A stretch of 64,000 bases of DNA from Streptomyces buecherae (GTDB lineage: Bacteria; Actinomycetota; Actinomycetes; Streptomycetales; Streptomycetaceae): assembly GCF_014295035.1 (NCBI RefSeq), contig NZ_CP060404.1, forward strand, positions 4,744,501 to 4,808,500, given 5' to 3'. Below are positions 22,890-31,271 of this stretch, one piece after another. Under the pieces are notes generated by a model. It saw nothing but the letters and a program-made list of their open reading frames with translations. It did not search any database and had not been told where the DNA came from. Each line of letters opens with the position of its first letter. Positions within the stretch are counted from its first letter, which is position 1. A program made the position numbers and the translations under genes.

Positions 22890-23258
22890 TCAGGCCCTGG
22901 GCGCGAGCACGACCGCCGTGCCGTACGCGCAGACCTCCGTGCCCACGTCGGAGCCGGACGCCACGTCGAAGCGCATCATCAGGACCGCGTTCGCGCCGCG
23001 CGCCCGGGCCTGCTCGACCAGCCGCTCCATCGCCTCGTTGCGGGTCTCGACCAGCGTCTTGGTCAGCCCCTTCAGCTCGCCGCCGACCATGGACTTCAGG
23101 CCGGCGCCGATCTGGCTGCCCAGGTGGCGGGAGCGAACGGTGAGCCCGAAGACCTCGCCGATGACCCGCTGGACGTCGTGGCCCGGTACGTCGTTCGTCG
23201 TCACGACCAGGACGTCGGAGTGCTCCTGCTGGCCGCCGCCGTACTCTTCGATGCTCAT
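22890..23258 (-). CDS. YbjQ/UPF0145 family protein
   Basis: The 122-residue protein carries the UPF0145 pattern: VLVVTTNDVPGHDVQRVIGEVFGLTVRS, a GLKSMVGGELKGLTKTLVETRNEAMERLVEQA central helix, and RGANAVLMMRFDVASGSDVGTEVCAYGTAVVL at the end. These proteins form pentamer-like assemblies in structural genomics entries but have no established function. It is convergent with tipA. The ATG at 23258 has only a weak AGAAAG site upstream. Confidence 0.88.
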   Translation of the reverse strand: MSIEEYGGGQQEHSDVLVVTTNDVPGHDVQRVIGEVFGLTVRSRHLGSQIGAGLKSMVGGELKGLTKTLVETRNEAMERLVEQARARGANAVLMMRFDVASGSDVGTEVCAYGTAVVLAPRA

Positions 23259-23495
23259 GCGCCTGCTTTCTGTGAGGTGCGCGCCGGTTGGGCGCGTGAG
23301 GTGCGGGTTTCCCGTTCCCGTGAGATGACGCACGCGGGGCGCTCCGGGTTGGCCGGCCTGGAACCGGTGCTCGGCGTCTGGCGTTGATAGTTTTGGGCCG
23401 ACTATCCGAACCCAGCCGCACTCAGTTCCGCTCCTCCGACCGCGGCCGGGCACCACGCGTCGCCTGCACCCCCTGATCCAGGAGCCTCGTCACCC

Positions 23496-25088
23496 GTGAC
23501 CACTCTCGCGCTCGGCCCCAGTTGGCTGGACCCGGACCACCTGATCGACCAGTTCGGCATCTACGGCGTGCTCGCCATCGTCTTCGCCGAGTCGGGCCTG
23601 CTCATCGGCTTCTTCCTGCCGGGTGACTCGCTCCTGTTCACCACCGGCCTCTTCGTCACCACAGACATGATCGACATGAACCTGTGGCTCGTCTGCCTCC
23701 TGGTGGTGGTCGCGGCCGTCGCCGGCGACCAGGCCGGCTATCTCTTCGGCCGCAAGGTGGGACCCGCGCTCTTCAAACGACCGGACTCCAAGCTCTTCAA
23801 ACAGGAGAACGTGGAGAAGGCGCACGACTTCTTCGAGAAGTACGGGCCCAAGTCGCTGGTCCTGGCCCGCTTCGTGCCGATCGTGCGGACCTTCACGCCG
23901 ATCATCGCGGGCGTGAGCCGGATGAACTACCGCTCGTTCATCACGTTCAACGTCATCGGCGGCGTGCTGTGGGGCGCGGGCGTCACGCTGCTCGGCGCGG
24001 CGCTCGGCAAGGTCGACTGGGTGCACTCCAACATCGAGGCGATGCTCATCGGCATCGTGCTGCTCTCGGTGCTGCCGATCATCATCGAGGTGCTGCGCGC
24101 CCGCAGCCAGAACAAGAAGGCCGCCGCGGCCGACGGCGGCGCCACGGCGTCCAGGGCCGCCGCGCCCTCCACCGCCGAGGCCGCCGGCGACACGCCCCAG
24201 ACCCCCGGCGAGCCGATCGGCGGCGGGCCCTCGGGCCCTGGCCTCGGCGGCCCAGGCGGCGCCCGCGCCGACGTGTTCGGCCAGCCCGGCGGCGCCACCC
24301 CGCAGCAGGGCCAGCGCCCACACCAGGGCCAGCAGCAGCACCCGCGGCAGTACCAGGGTCAGCCGGGCCAGCAGCAGGCCCAGCGCCCGCAGCAGGCCCA
24401 GCAGCCCGGCCAGCAGCAGCGGCCCGGGCAGCCGGGGCAGGGCCACCCGGGCGGACCGGCCCAGCAGGGCTACCCGCAGCACTCGGGCCAGCGGCCCGCG
24501 CCGGCCCAGCACAACCCCGGTGTTGGCTACCAGACCCCACGGGCCCAGGGCGGCTACCCGGCCGGCCACGGCCAGCAGCCCCAGCCCGGCCCCGGCTACC
24601 AGGGCCAAGGCCAGGGCCAGCCGGCACCGCGGACCCACCAGCCCCAGCAGGGCTACCAGGGCCAACAGGGTCACCAGGCCCAGCCGGGATACCCGGACCA
24701 GGTGGTGCCGCAGGGCGACTACCAGGGGTCGTACGAGCCGCGACAGGGGTACGGCCAGCAGCCGGACCATGGCGCCCAGGCCGGCTACGGGGCGCACCCG
24801 GGCCAGGGCGCGCAGCCGTCGCCCGGCGACGGCCAGGCGCAGGGGTACGGCGCCGGGGCGGCGGCCTACGACCCGGCCCACGACCAGCGCTCCTACCAGC
24901 CCGACGGCGCGCACCCCGCGCAGGACCCGTACGCCGGGCAGGGCGGCCAGGACCCGCACGACCCGTACGCCGGACAGAGCGGCCACGGCGCGCAGGGCCC
25001 GTACGACCCGCAGGACCCGTACAACCCGCAGGACCCGCACGGTCCGCAGGACCCGCCCGGCTCGTACGGGCGTCACGCGCGGCGCTGA
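23496..25088 (+). CDS. DedA-family membrane protein with long Gln/Gly/Pro/Tyr-rich tail
   Basis: Residues 1-205 form a DedA domain, a family linked to undecaprenyl-phosphate and phospholipid flipping: FGIYGVLAIVFAESGLLIGFFLPGDSLLF, DQAGYLFGRKVGPALF, the reentrant motif VLARFVPIVRTFTPIIAGVSRMNYRSF, and a final segment MLIGIVLLSVLPIIIEVL. Residues 207-530, more than half of the protein, are a disordered tail. It is rich in Gln, Gly, Pro, His and Tyr, with repeating blocks such as GYQGQ/GYPQ/QDPYAGQ and a closing series of DPYxPQDPxGPQD. Such a tail is not part of ordinary DedA proteins. The GTG start follows CAGGAGCC. Confidence 0.9.
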   Translation: MTTLALGPSWLDPDHLIDQFGIYGVLAIVFAESGLLIGFFLPGDSLLFTTGLFVTTDMIDMNLWLVCLLVVVAAVAGDQAGYLFGRKVGPALFKRPDSKLFKQENVEKAHDFFEKYGPKSLVLARFVPIVRTFTPIIAGVSRMNYRSFITFNVIGGVLWGAGVTLLGAALGKVDWVHSNIEAMLIGIVLLSVLPIIIEVLRARSQNKKAAAADGGATASRAAAPSTAEAAGDTPQTPGEPIGGGPSGPGLGGPGGARADVFGQPGGATPQQGQRPHQGQQQHPRQYQGQPGQQQAQRPQQAQQPGQQQRPGQPGQGHPGGPAQQGYPQHSGQRPAPAQHNPGVGYQTPRAQGGYPAGHGQQPQPGPGYQGQGQGQPAPRTHQPQQGYQGQQGHQAQPGYPDQVVPQGDYQGSYEPRQGYGQQPDHGAQAGYGAHPGQGAQPSPGDGQAQGYGAGAAAYDPAHDQRSYQPDGAHPAQDPYAGQGGQDPHDPYAGQSGHGAQGPYDPQDPYNPQDPHGPQDPPGSYGRHARR

Positions 25089-25509
25089 ACCGACGCGTTC
25101 CCACGGCCCCCGGGGGCGGCGCCCCGGGGGCCGACGCATGGGCCGGGACGGGTGGCCTGGACCCGCCCCCGTCGTGCGTCACAACCCGCCCCGGCGGGCG
25201 GTGCTCGTGCGTCCGCGGGGGGCGGCGAGCGGGCGCGGCCGGCCGCCCCCTAGCGGGTCGACCACCCCCCAGTGCTGGCGCGGCCGGGCGCGTTGAGGCT
25301 GTTGGCGGGCGCGGGCGGGGCAACCATCATCACAACGCGCGGCGCCGTCACCGCGCGTTGGCACCGTCACGGAGCGTGCCCGTACCGCCACCCGCGCCGA
25401 CGGGGGAGGGTGACCCGGGCCGACGCGGGAAGACGTTGCACACTGGGTGCCCCGGGCCGATGATCAGGCGTCGGCGAGGGTACGGAAGGCGGGCGAGGAG
25501 AGAGGGCAC
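25089..25509. other. Intergenic region between the DedA and ThrE-like genes
   Basis: No gene is seen. A strong hairpin at 25105-25132 probably ends the DedA message. The remaining 375 bases contain no clear operator. A possible promoter lies near 25433-25450 (GTTGCACACTGGGT), shortly before the GTG at 25510. Confidence 0.4.
25105..25132 (+). terminator. Terminator hairpin after the DedA gene
   Basis: GGCCCCCGGGGGC pairs with GCCCCGGGGGCC around a short GC loop, 16 bases past the stop codon; there is no T tract. Confidence 0.6.
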
Positions 25510-27261
25510 GTGGCGTCACAGTCGCAAAGCAGGTCGGGCATGGGTGACATAGACGAGGCGGGGGAGCACAAGCCTCAGTCGGATGAGGCGCACAGCGCGT
25601 TCACACCGCCGCTCGGTCTGCCGATGCCCTCCCACCCGACCGAGGACGAGCACCCGACATCGGAGTTCGCCCTGCCGAGCGGGTTGCCGCCGGAGGTGGT
25701 GGAGGGGCCGAACGAGGCCGAGGGCTCGGCGTTCGTGCCGCCCGGCGCCGCCGAGCAGCCCACCGGCGGGCCGATCGGCAGCACCGCCTCCGGGTACGGC
25801 ACGTCACGCGGCGCCCCGCGCGGCCCGGCGTTCACGCCCCCGCACGGCATCCCCGTCATCCGGCTGACCAAGGAGACGCCCTGGCAGGACCGGATGCGCA
25901 CGATGCTGCGCATGCCGGTGGGCGAGCGCCCGGCGCCCGAGCGGGTCGAGAAGCACGAGGAGTCCGTGCACGCCGTCCCCCGCGTGCTCGACATCACGCT
26001 GCGGATCGGCGAGATCCTGCTCGCCGGCGGCGAGGGCGCCGAGGACGTCGAGGCGGCCATGTTCGGCGTGGCCCACGCGTACGGCCTCGAACGCTGCGAG
26101 CCGACCGTCACCTTCACGCTGCTGTCCATCTCGTACCAGCCCTCGCTGGTGGACGACCCGATCACGGCCAGCCGGACGGTGCGGCGCAGAGCGGTGGACT
26201 ACACGCGGCTCGCGGCGGTCTTCCGGCTCGTCGACGACATCACCTCGCAGGACGACTTCACCACCGAGGAGGCGTACCGGCGGCTCGCCGAGATACGGCG
26301 TAACCGGCACCCGTATCCCGGCTGGGCGCTGACCGTGGCCTCCGGCGCGCTGGCGGGCGCGGCGAGCCTGCTGGTCGGCGGCGGCTGGCTGGTGTTCGTC
26401 GCGGCGGCGCTGGGCGCGATGCTCGGCGACCGGCTGGCCTGGCTGGCGTCCGGGCGCGGGCTGCCGGAGTTCTACCAGTTCGTGGCGGCGGCGATGCCGC
26501 CGGGCGCGATAGGCGTCGCGCTCAGCCTGGCCCACGCCAACGTGCAGGGCTCGGCCGTGATCACCGGTGGGCTGTTCGCGCTGATCCCCGGGCGAGCGCT
26601 GGTCGCCGGCGTCCAGGACGGCCTGACCGGCTACTACATCACCGCCGCCGCGCGCCTCCTCGAGGTGATGTACCTGATCGTCGGCATCGTCGTGGGGGTG
26701 CTCACGGTGCTGTACGTGGGCCTGCGGCTGGGCGCCAACTTCAACCCGGAGGCGGCGCTGCGCGGCGACGAACGGCCCGTCGTGCAGCTCTTCTCGGCCA
26801 TGCTGCTGGCCCTGGCGTTCTGCGTACTGCTCCAGCAGGAACGTTCCACGGTGCTGTTCGCGACGCTCAACGGCGGCGTGGCCTGGCTGGTCTACGGCTC
26901 GATGCACGACGTGGCCGGCATCCCCGCGGTGGCCTCCACCGCCGCCGCCGCCGGCCTGGTCGGCCTCTTCGGCCAGTTGCTGTCCCGCTACCGGTACGCG
27001 TCGGCGCTGCCGTACGTCACGGCCGCGATCGGGCCGCTGCTGCCGGGTAGCGCGACGTACTTCGGGCTGCTCGCGCTGGCCCAGAAGAACATGGACTCCG
27101 GCATCGCCTCGCTCACCCGCGCGGCCTCGCTGGCGCTGGCCATCGCCATCGGAGTGAACCTCGGCAACGAGATCGCCCGCCTCTTCCTGCGGGCGCCGGT
27201 GCCCGGCACCGACGTGGGCGGCCCGCTGCGCCGCGCGGCCAAGCGGACGCGAGGCTTCTAG
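25510..27261 (+). CDS. Threonine/serine exporter (ThrE family)
   Basis: The 583-residue protein has the ThrE layout. An N-terminal cytoplasmic domain (about 150-290) holds LRIGEILLAGGEGAEDVEAAMFGVAHAYGL and TFTLLSISYQPS. About ten membrane segments follow, including LTVASGALAGAASLLVGGGWLVFVAAALGAMLGDRLAW, AVITGGLFALIPGRALVAGVQDGLTGYYITAAARLLE and the second half from VVQLFSAMLLALAFCVLL to NLGNEIARLFL. Residues 1-145 are an extra low-complexity leader with four copies of an FxPPxGLP-like motif (31-38, 53-60, 75-79, 108-115). The GTG at 25510 follows GAGGAGAGAGGG; ATG 25540 is the other option. Export of threonine or serine is the family function. Confidence 0.88.
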   Translation: MASQSQSRSGMGDIDEAGEHKPQSDEAHSAFTPPLGLPMPSHPTEDEHPTSEFALPSGLPPEVVEGPNEAEGSAFVPPGAAEQPTGGPIGSTASGYGTSRGAPRGPAFTPPHGIPVIRLTKETPWQDRMRTMLRMPVGERPAPERVEKHEESVHAVPRVLDITLRIGEILLAGGEGAEDVEAAMFGVAHAYGLERCEPTVTFTLLSISYQPSLVDDPITASRTVRRRAVDYTRLAAVFRLVDDITSQDDFTTEEAYRRLAEIRRNRHPYPGWALTVASGALAGAASLLVGGGWLVFVAAALGAMLGDRLAWLASGRGLPEFYQFVAAAMPPGAIGVALSLAHANVQGSAVITGGLFALIPGRALVAGVQDGLTGYYITAAARLLEVMYLIVGIVVGVLTVLYVGLRLGANFNPEAALRGDERPVVQLFSAMLLALAFCVLLQQERSTVLFATLNGGVAWLVYGSMHDVAGIPAVASTAAAAGLVGLFGQLLSRYRYASALPYVTAAIGPLLPGSATYFGLLALAQKNMDSGIASLTRAASLALAIAIGVNLGNEIARLFLRAPVPGTDVGGPLRRAAKRTRGF

Positions 27262-27373
27262 CCCGGCCCTGGCCGCGCCCGTGCGACCTCGGGCTCCAGC
27301 GGGTGGCCGCCCGCCCCGGCCCCGGCGGCCGGACGCCAGCGGGGCCCGGACGCCGCCGGGTCGGCCCGGCACG

Positions 27374-27410
27374 CCGATGGGCGGGACCCGGTTCGGGTCC
27401 CGCCCATCGG
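27374..27410. terminator. Strong bidirectional terminator
   Basis: A perfect 17-base stem, CCGATGGGCGGGACCCG with its exact reverse complement, surrounds a GTT loop. It lies between the convergent exporter and ppa genes and can serve both. Confidence 0.8.
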
Positions 27411-27419
27411 TGCTGTGCT

Positions 27420-27505
27420 GGCTCAGTGCGCCGCCTGGTCAGACCGGCTGGCGAGGGCGCCGGCTGGTCAGACCGGCCAGACCGGCCAGACCGGGCAGCG
27501 CCGGA
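27420..27505. repeat. GGTCAGACCGG/CCAGACCGG repeats
   Basis: CTGGTCAGACCGGC occurs twice and CCAGACCGG several more times, partly head to tail, between the terminator and ppa. Each GGTCAGACC/CCAGACCGG unit is close to palindromic, so RNA folding may be the reason for retention. Confidence 0.5.
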
Positions 27506-27543
27506 GCCGCGCCGGCCGGCGCGGCGCCTGGCGCGCCGGAGCG

Positions 27544-28041
27544 TCAGTGGTGGGCGCCGCCGGACGCCTCAAGGCGCTTGATGGACGCCTCGACCTCGGC
27601 CTCGGCCTCGGCACGCCCCACCCAGTTGGCGCCCTCGACGGACTTGCCGGGCTCCAGGTCCTTGTACACCTCGAAGAAGTGCTGGATCTCCAGGCGGTCG
27701 AACTCGGAGACGTGGTGGATGTCGCGCAGGTGCTCCACGCGCGGGTCGGACGCGGGAACACAGAGCAGCTTGTCGTCGCCGCCGGCCTCGTCCGTCATCC
27801 GGAACATGCCGATCGCGCGGCACTTGATCAGACAACCGGGAAAGGTCGGCTCGTCGAGGATGACCAGCGCGTCCAGCGGGTCACCGTCCTCGCCAAGGGT
27901 GTTCTCCACGAATCCGTAGTCGGCCGGGTAACTGGTCGAGGTGAAGAGTCGACGGTCGAGGCGAATGCGACCCGTCTCGTGGTCCACCTCGTACTTGTTC
28001 CGCGAACCCTTCGGGATCTCGATGGTGACGTCGAACTCCAC
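27544..28041 (-). CDS. ppa: Inorganic pyrophosphatase
   Basis: The 165-residue family I pyrophosphatase hydrolyses PPi to phosphate in the cytoplasm and pulls biosynthetic reactions forward. Signature elements are EIPKGSRNKYEVDHETGRI, YPADYGFVENTLGEDGDPLDALV (with the DxDPLD metal site) and the lysine in KDLEPGKSVEGANWVG. The GTG at 28041 is chosen because GGAGGAG precedes it by six bases and the protein then begins MEFDVTIEIP as in relatives; ATG at 28056 has no ribosome site. It is divergent from the carboxypeptidase gene. Confidence 0.96.
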   Translation of the reverse strand: MEFDVTIEIPKGSRNKYEVDHETGRIRLDRRLFTSTSYPADYGFVENTLGEDGDPLDALVILDEPTFPGCLIKCRAIGMFRMTDEAGGDDKLLCVPASDPRVEHLRDIHHVSEFDRLEIQHFFEVYKDLEPGKSVEGANWVGRAEAEAEVEASIKRLEASGGAHH

Positions 28042-28127
28042 GGGTGGCTCCTCCATGATCAGCACATAGTTCGGGTGGTTAAGTGTCCCTCACGCAGGTG
28101 TGTGGTTGCGAAAGGGGCTGCTCGAAG

Positions 28128-29714
28128 ATGCCTGACGAGGCCAGATGGCGGTTGAGCGGGTGGTCGGGCCCGTGGCGGGCGGCCACCGTGGAGCAGCGTC
28201 GAACGGGTCTGCTCGCGGCGGGTTCCGCCGTGGTCGGCCTCGCGGTCGCGGCGACCTGCGTGGTCGCGGCCGGTCCCTGGGACTCCGGCCAGCGTACGGC
28301 CGAGCGCCAGCGGGCCGCCTCCGGAGCGCACCCGGGCGACGACGGCCGGCCCGGCCCGGACCCGGCCCGGGCGCCCGGCGCGTCCCCCGTACTCGCCCCG
28401 CTCGGCGCGCCCCTCGCGTCCCCGAGCCCGGACACCGGCGAGCGGTCCGTCCCGGTGCCCACCGGGCCGGGCCTCGCCGACGCCCTCGAACCGCTGCTGC
28501 GGGACGACGCGCTCGGGCCGCTGCGCGCGGGCGCGGTGGTGGACGTGGCGACCGGGCGGCAGCTCTACGGGGCCAAGGCGGGCACCGGCGCCATCCCCGC
28601 CTCCACCGTCAAGATCGCCACCGGCGTGGCCGCGCTCTCCGCCCTCGGCCCCGGCCACCGCCTGACCACCCGCGTCACCGCCGCCCCGAACGCCCCGGGC
28701 CGCATCGTCCTGGTCGGCGGCGGCGACCCGACCCTCACCGCCCGGGCCACCCGGGGCCCCGACGGATCGCACCCCGCCAGCCTGCGCCAGTTGGCCGACG
28801 AGACCGCCCGCGCGCTGCGCGCCCGCGGCGAGCACACGGTCCGGCTCGACTACGACACCTCGCTGTACGCCGACACCAGCCGGCACCCGATCCTGCCGAA
28901 CGAGAACCTCGCCCCCGTCACGGCGCTCATGGTGGACGAGGGCCGCCGCGACGACTCCGACCGAGGCCCCGCCGACCGGGTGAAGGACCCCGCGGCCGAG
29001 GCGGCCCGCGCCTTCGCCAGGCTGCTCCGCGACCGCGGCGTCAAGGTCACCGGCGACCCCCGCCCCACCGGCGCCGGGGACAAGGACGCCAAGGGCGGCA
29101 AGGACGCCAAGGGCGGCGCCGAGGACGGCAAGGGCGGCGCCGGCGGGCCCGGGCGGACGCTGGCCAGCGTCCGTTCCCAGCCGCTGTCATCGCTGGTCGA
29201 GCGCATGCTGACGTACAGCGACAACGACATCGCCGAGGCCCTGACCCGGCACACCGCCCGCGCCACCGGGCACCCGGCCAGCTTCGCCGGCGGGCGCGCC
29301 GCGGTCACCGCCCGGCTCAAGCGGCTCGGCCTGCCCGTGGCCGGCACCCACCTCGCCGACGGCAGCGGCCTGGACCGCGCCGACAAGGTCTCGGCCGGGC
29401 TGCTGGCCCAGCTCCTGGCGCGGGCGGCCGGCCCGGACCAGCCCGCGCTGCGCCCCGTGCTCACCGGGCTGCCCGTCGCGGGCTTCACCGGGACGCTGCG
29501 CGACCGGTACGGGGAGGAGTCCGTCGGCCGGGGCGTCGTACGGGCCAAGACCGGCACCCTGTTCGGGGTCAACACCCTGGCCGGGACGGTCGTGGACGCC
29601 GACGGCCGGCTGCTGACCTTCGCCTTCCTCACCAACGGCAGCACCGACCCGGCCGCGGCCCAGCGCGTGCTCGACCGGCTGGCCTCGGCGGTGGCCAACT
29701 GCGGCTGCCGCTGA
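28128..29714 (+). CDS. dacB: D-alanyl-D-alanine carboxypeptidase/endopeptidase (PBP4 family)
   Basis: The 528-residue secreted or membrane-anchored enzyme trims and cleaves peptide cross-links of peptidoglycan. It has one N-terminal membrane segment at about 27-49 (GLLAAGSAVVGLAVAATCVVAAG) and a low-complexity linker at 52-112. The three penicillin-binding motifs are S159-TVK as PASTVKIATG, SDN in LTYSDNDIAEAL and KTG in VRAKTGTLFGVN. A lysine/glycine/aspartate insert (KDAKGGKDAKGGAEDGKGG) lies in the middle. The ATG at 28128 has AAAGGGG upstream; GTG 28083 would add 15 residues. Gene order ppa, dacB, metalloprotease, tilS is conserved in streptomycetes, as I recall. Confidence 0.92.
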   Translation: MPDEARWRLSGWSGPWRAATVEQRRTGLLAAGSAVVGLAVAATCVVAAGPWDSGQRTAERQRAASGAHPGDDGRPGPDPARAPGASPVLAPLGAPLASPSPDTGERSVPVPTGPGLADALEPLLRDDALGPLRAGAVVDVATGRQLYGAKAGTGAIPASTVKIATGVAALSALGPGHRLTTRVTAAPNAPGRIVLVGGGDPTLTARATRGPDGSHPASLRQLADETARALRARGEHTVRLDYDTSLYADTSRHPILPNENLAPVTALMVDEGRRDDSDRGPADRVKDPAAEAARAFARLLRDRGVKVTGDPRPTGAGDKDAKGGKDAKGGAEDGKGGAGGPGRTLASVRSQPLSSLVERMLTYSDNDIAEALTRHTARATGHPASFAGGRAAVTARLKRLGLPVAGTHLADGSGLDRADKVSAGLLAQLLARAAGPDQPALRPVLTGLPVAGFTGTLRDRYGEESVGRGVVRAKTGTLFGVNTLAGTVVDADGRLLTFAFLTNGSTDPAAAQRVLDRLASAVANCGCR

Positions 29715-29950
29715 CCCACCCCGCCGCTGAGCCCACCCACTGCCGTCCTGCTCCGCCGCCGACGCGCCGCCGACGCGCCGCCGCCCCGCCGCCGACGCGC
29801 CGGCCGCTCCCGGCGCGGGTCGGCCGGGCCGGGCGGGCGGTCGGGGCGCAGGCCACGCGGGGTGTCGGGGCCGGCCGCCGGGATGTCCGCCAGCCGAGCG
29901 GAAACATCGTTCGCTACCCCACATCGGGGAGGCCCACGTACCGTGAAGCC

Positions 29951-31090
29951 ATGACGAGCATCGGTGGTGTCGAGATGGTCGACTGGAATCTCGCGGTGGC
30001 GACCGCCATCCGGTTCGCGCGGTCGGGTCCCGAGGTGAGCCAGGACGAGGCGCGGGCGGCGGTTCAGGAGCTGCGCCGGCACGCCAAGGCGTCGGAGGAG
30101 CACGTGCGCGCGTTCACCCGGATGGCGCCGGCCGGCGGTGAGTTCGCGGACACGCCGGTGCTGGTCGTGGACCGGGCCGGCTGGGTGCGGGCGAACGTCG
30201 CCGGGTTCCGCACCGTGCTCGGGCCGCTGCTCGACAAGATGCGGAGCCGCCGCTCCGCCACGCCGGGCGGGGCCGTGCTCGGCGCCGTCGGCGGCAAGGT
30301 GACGGGCGTCGAGCTGGGCATGCTGCTCTCGTTCCTCTCCTCCCGGGTGCTCGGCCAGTACGAGACGTTCGCGCCGGCCAGCCGCGACCTGCCGGGCGGC
30401 ACCGGCGGTGGCCAGTTGCTGCTCGTCGCGCCCAACATCGTGCACGTCGAGCGGGAGCTGGACGTGGACCCGCACGACTTCCGGCTGTGGGTGTGCCTGC
30501 ACGAGGAGACGCACCGCACCCAGTTCACGGCCGTGCCCTGGCTGCGCGACCACCTGGAGTCCGAGATCCAGGCGTTCCTCGGCGAGACCGACGTCGACCC
30601 GGCCACCCTCCTGGAGCGGCTGCGCGAGGCCGCCCAGTCGCTGACCGGAAACCGCCCCGAGCACCCCGACGGGGGCCCGGTCGAGCGCGGCGGGCGCAGC
30701 ATCGTGGAGCTGGTGCAGACCCCGGCGCAGCGCGAGATCCTGGCCCGGCTGACGGCCGTGATGTCGCTGCTCGAAGGGCACGCGGACTTCGTCATGGACG
30801 GCGTGGGGCCGTCCGTCGTGCCCTCCGTCGCGGAGATCAGGGAGAAGTTCCAGAAGCGCCGGGCCAGCGGCGCCGGCCGGCTCGACCAGGCGCTGCGCAA
30901 GCTGCTCGGCCTGGACGCGAAGCTGCGGCAGTACCGGGACGGGGAGCGGTTCGTGCGGGCCGTGGTGGGCGAGGTCGGCATGGACGGCTTCAACCGCGTC
31001 TGGACGTCCCCGAACACCCTCCCGACCAAGGCCGAGATCCACAAACCGGCGGACTGGGTCGCGAGGGTGCACCGTAAGGCAGAGTCGTAG
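29951..31090 (+). CDS. Zinc-dependent metalloprotease-like protein (DUF2342 family)
   Basis: The 379-residue protein belongs to the DUF2342 family, once listed as F420-biosynthesis-associated. It has the metal-site motif HEETHRTQFTAVPWLRDHL, a variant HExxH with the second histidine present, followed by a downstream acidic and histidine helix MSLLEGHADFVMDGVG that would supply further ligands. The N-terminus WNLAVATAIRFARSGPEVS and the end NRVWTSPNTLPTKAEIHKPADWVARVH match the family. Substrate is unknown. It lies between dacB and tilS; a GGGAGG lies rather far from the ATG, so ATG 29975 remains possible. Confidence 0.88.
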   Translation: MTSIGGVEMVDWNLAVATAIRFARSGPEVSQDEARAAVQELRRHAKASEEHVRAFTRMAPAGGEFADTPVLVVDRAGWVRANVAGFRTVLGPLLDKMRSRRSATPGGAVLGAVGGKVTGVELGMLLSFLSSRVLGQYETFAPASRDLPGGTGGGQLLLVAPNIVHVERELDVDPHDFRLWVCLHEETHRTQFTAVPWLRDHLESEIQAFLGETDVDPATLLERLREAAQSLTGNRPEHPDGGPVERGGRSIVELVQTPAQREILARLTAVMSLLEGHADFVMDGVGPSVVPSVAEIREKFQKRRASGAGRLDQALRKLLGLDAKLRQYRDGERFVRAVVGEVGMDGFNRVWTSPNTLPTKAEIHKPADWVARVHRKAES

Positions 31091-31271
31091 GGCACGCACG
31101 CCAGGAGGCAGGTGAACGACCACTTCATCACTCGTCTGAGGGACCCTCGGCAACGGGTAGGCGTGCGATGCTCGGGTAACAGCTCGGCTCTGTCACCATC
31201 TACATACTTAGCGTGACTGGAGCCTCATCGGGCTCCCGAGGCACCCCCCGATTGAAAGATGGGAAACGGAC

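Noticed and set aside
28042..28065. Upstream ATG starts for ppa (28056 and 28065)
   Set aside because: They would place the GGAGGAG ribosome site inside the coding sequence; the GTG at 28041 fits relatives and the site.
28145..29950. Long open frame overlapping dacB and joining the metalloprotease gene
   Set aside because: The upstream part is an arginine-rich shadow of dacB; only the part from 29951 is family-like.
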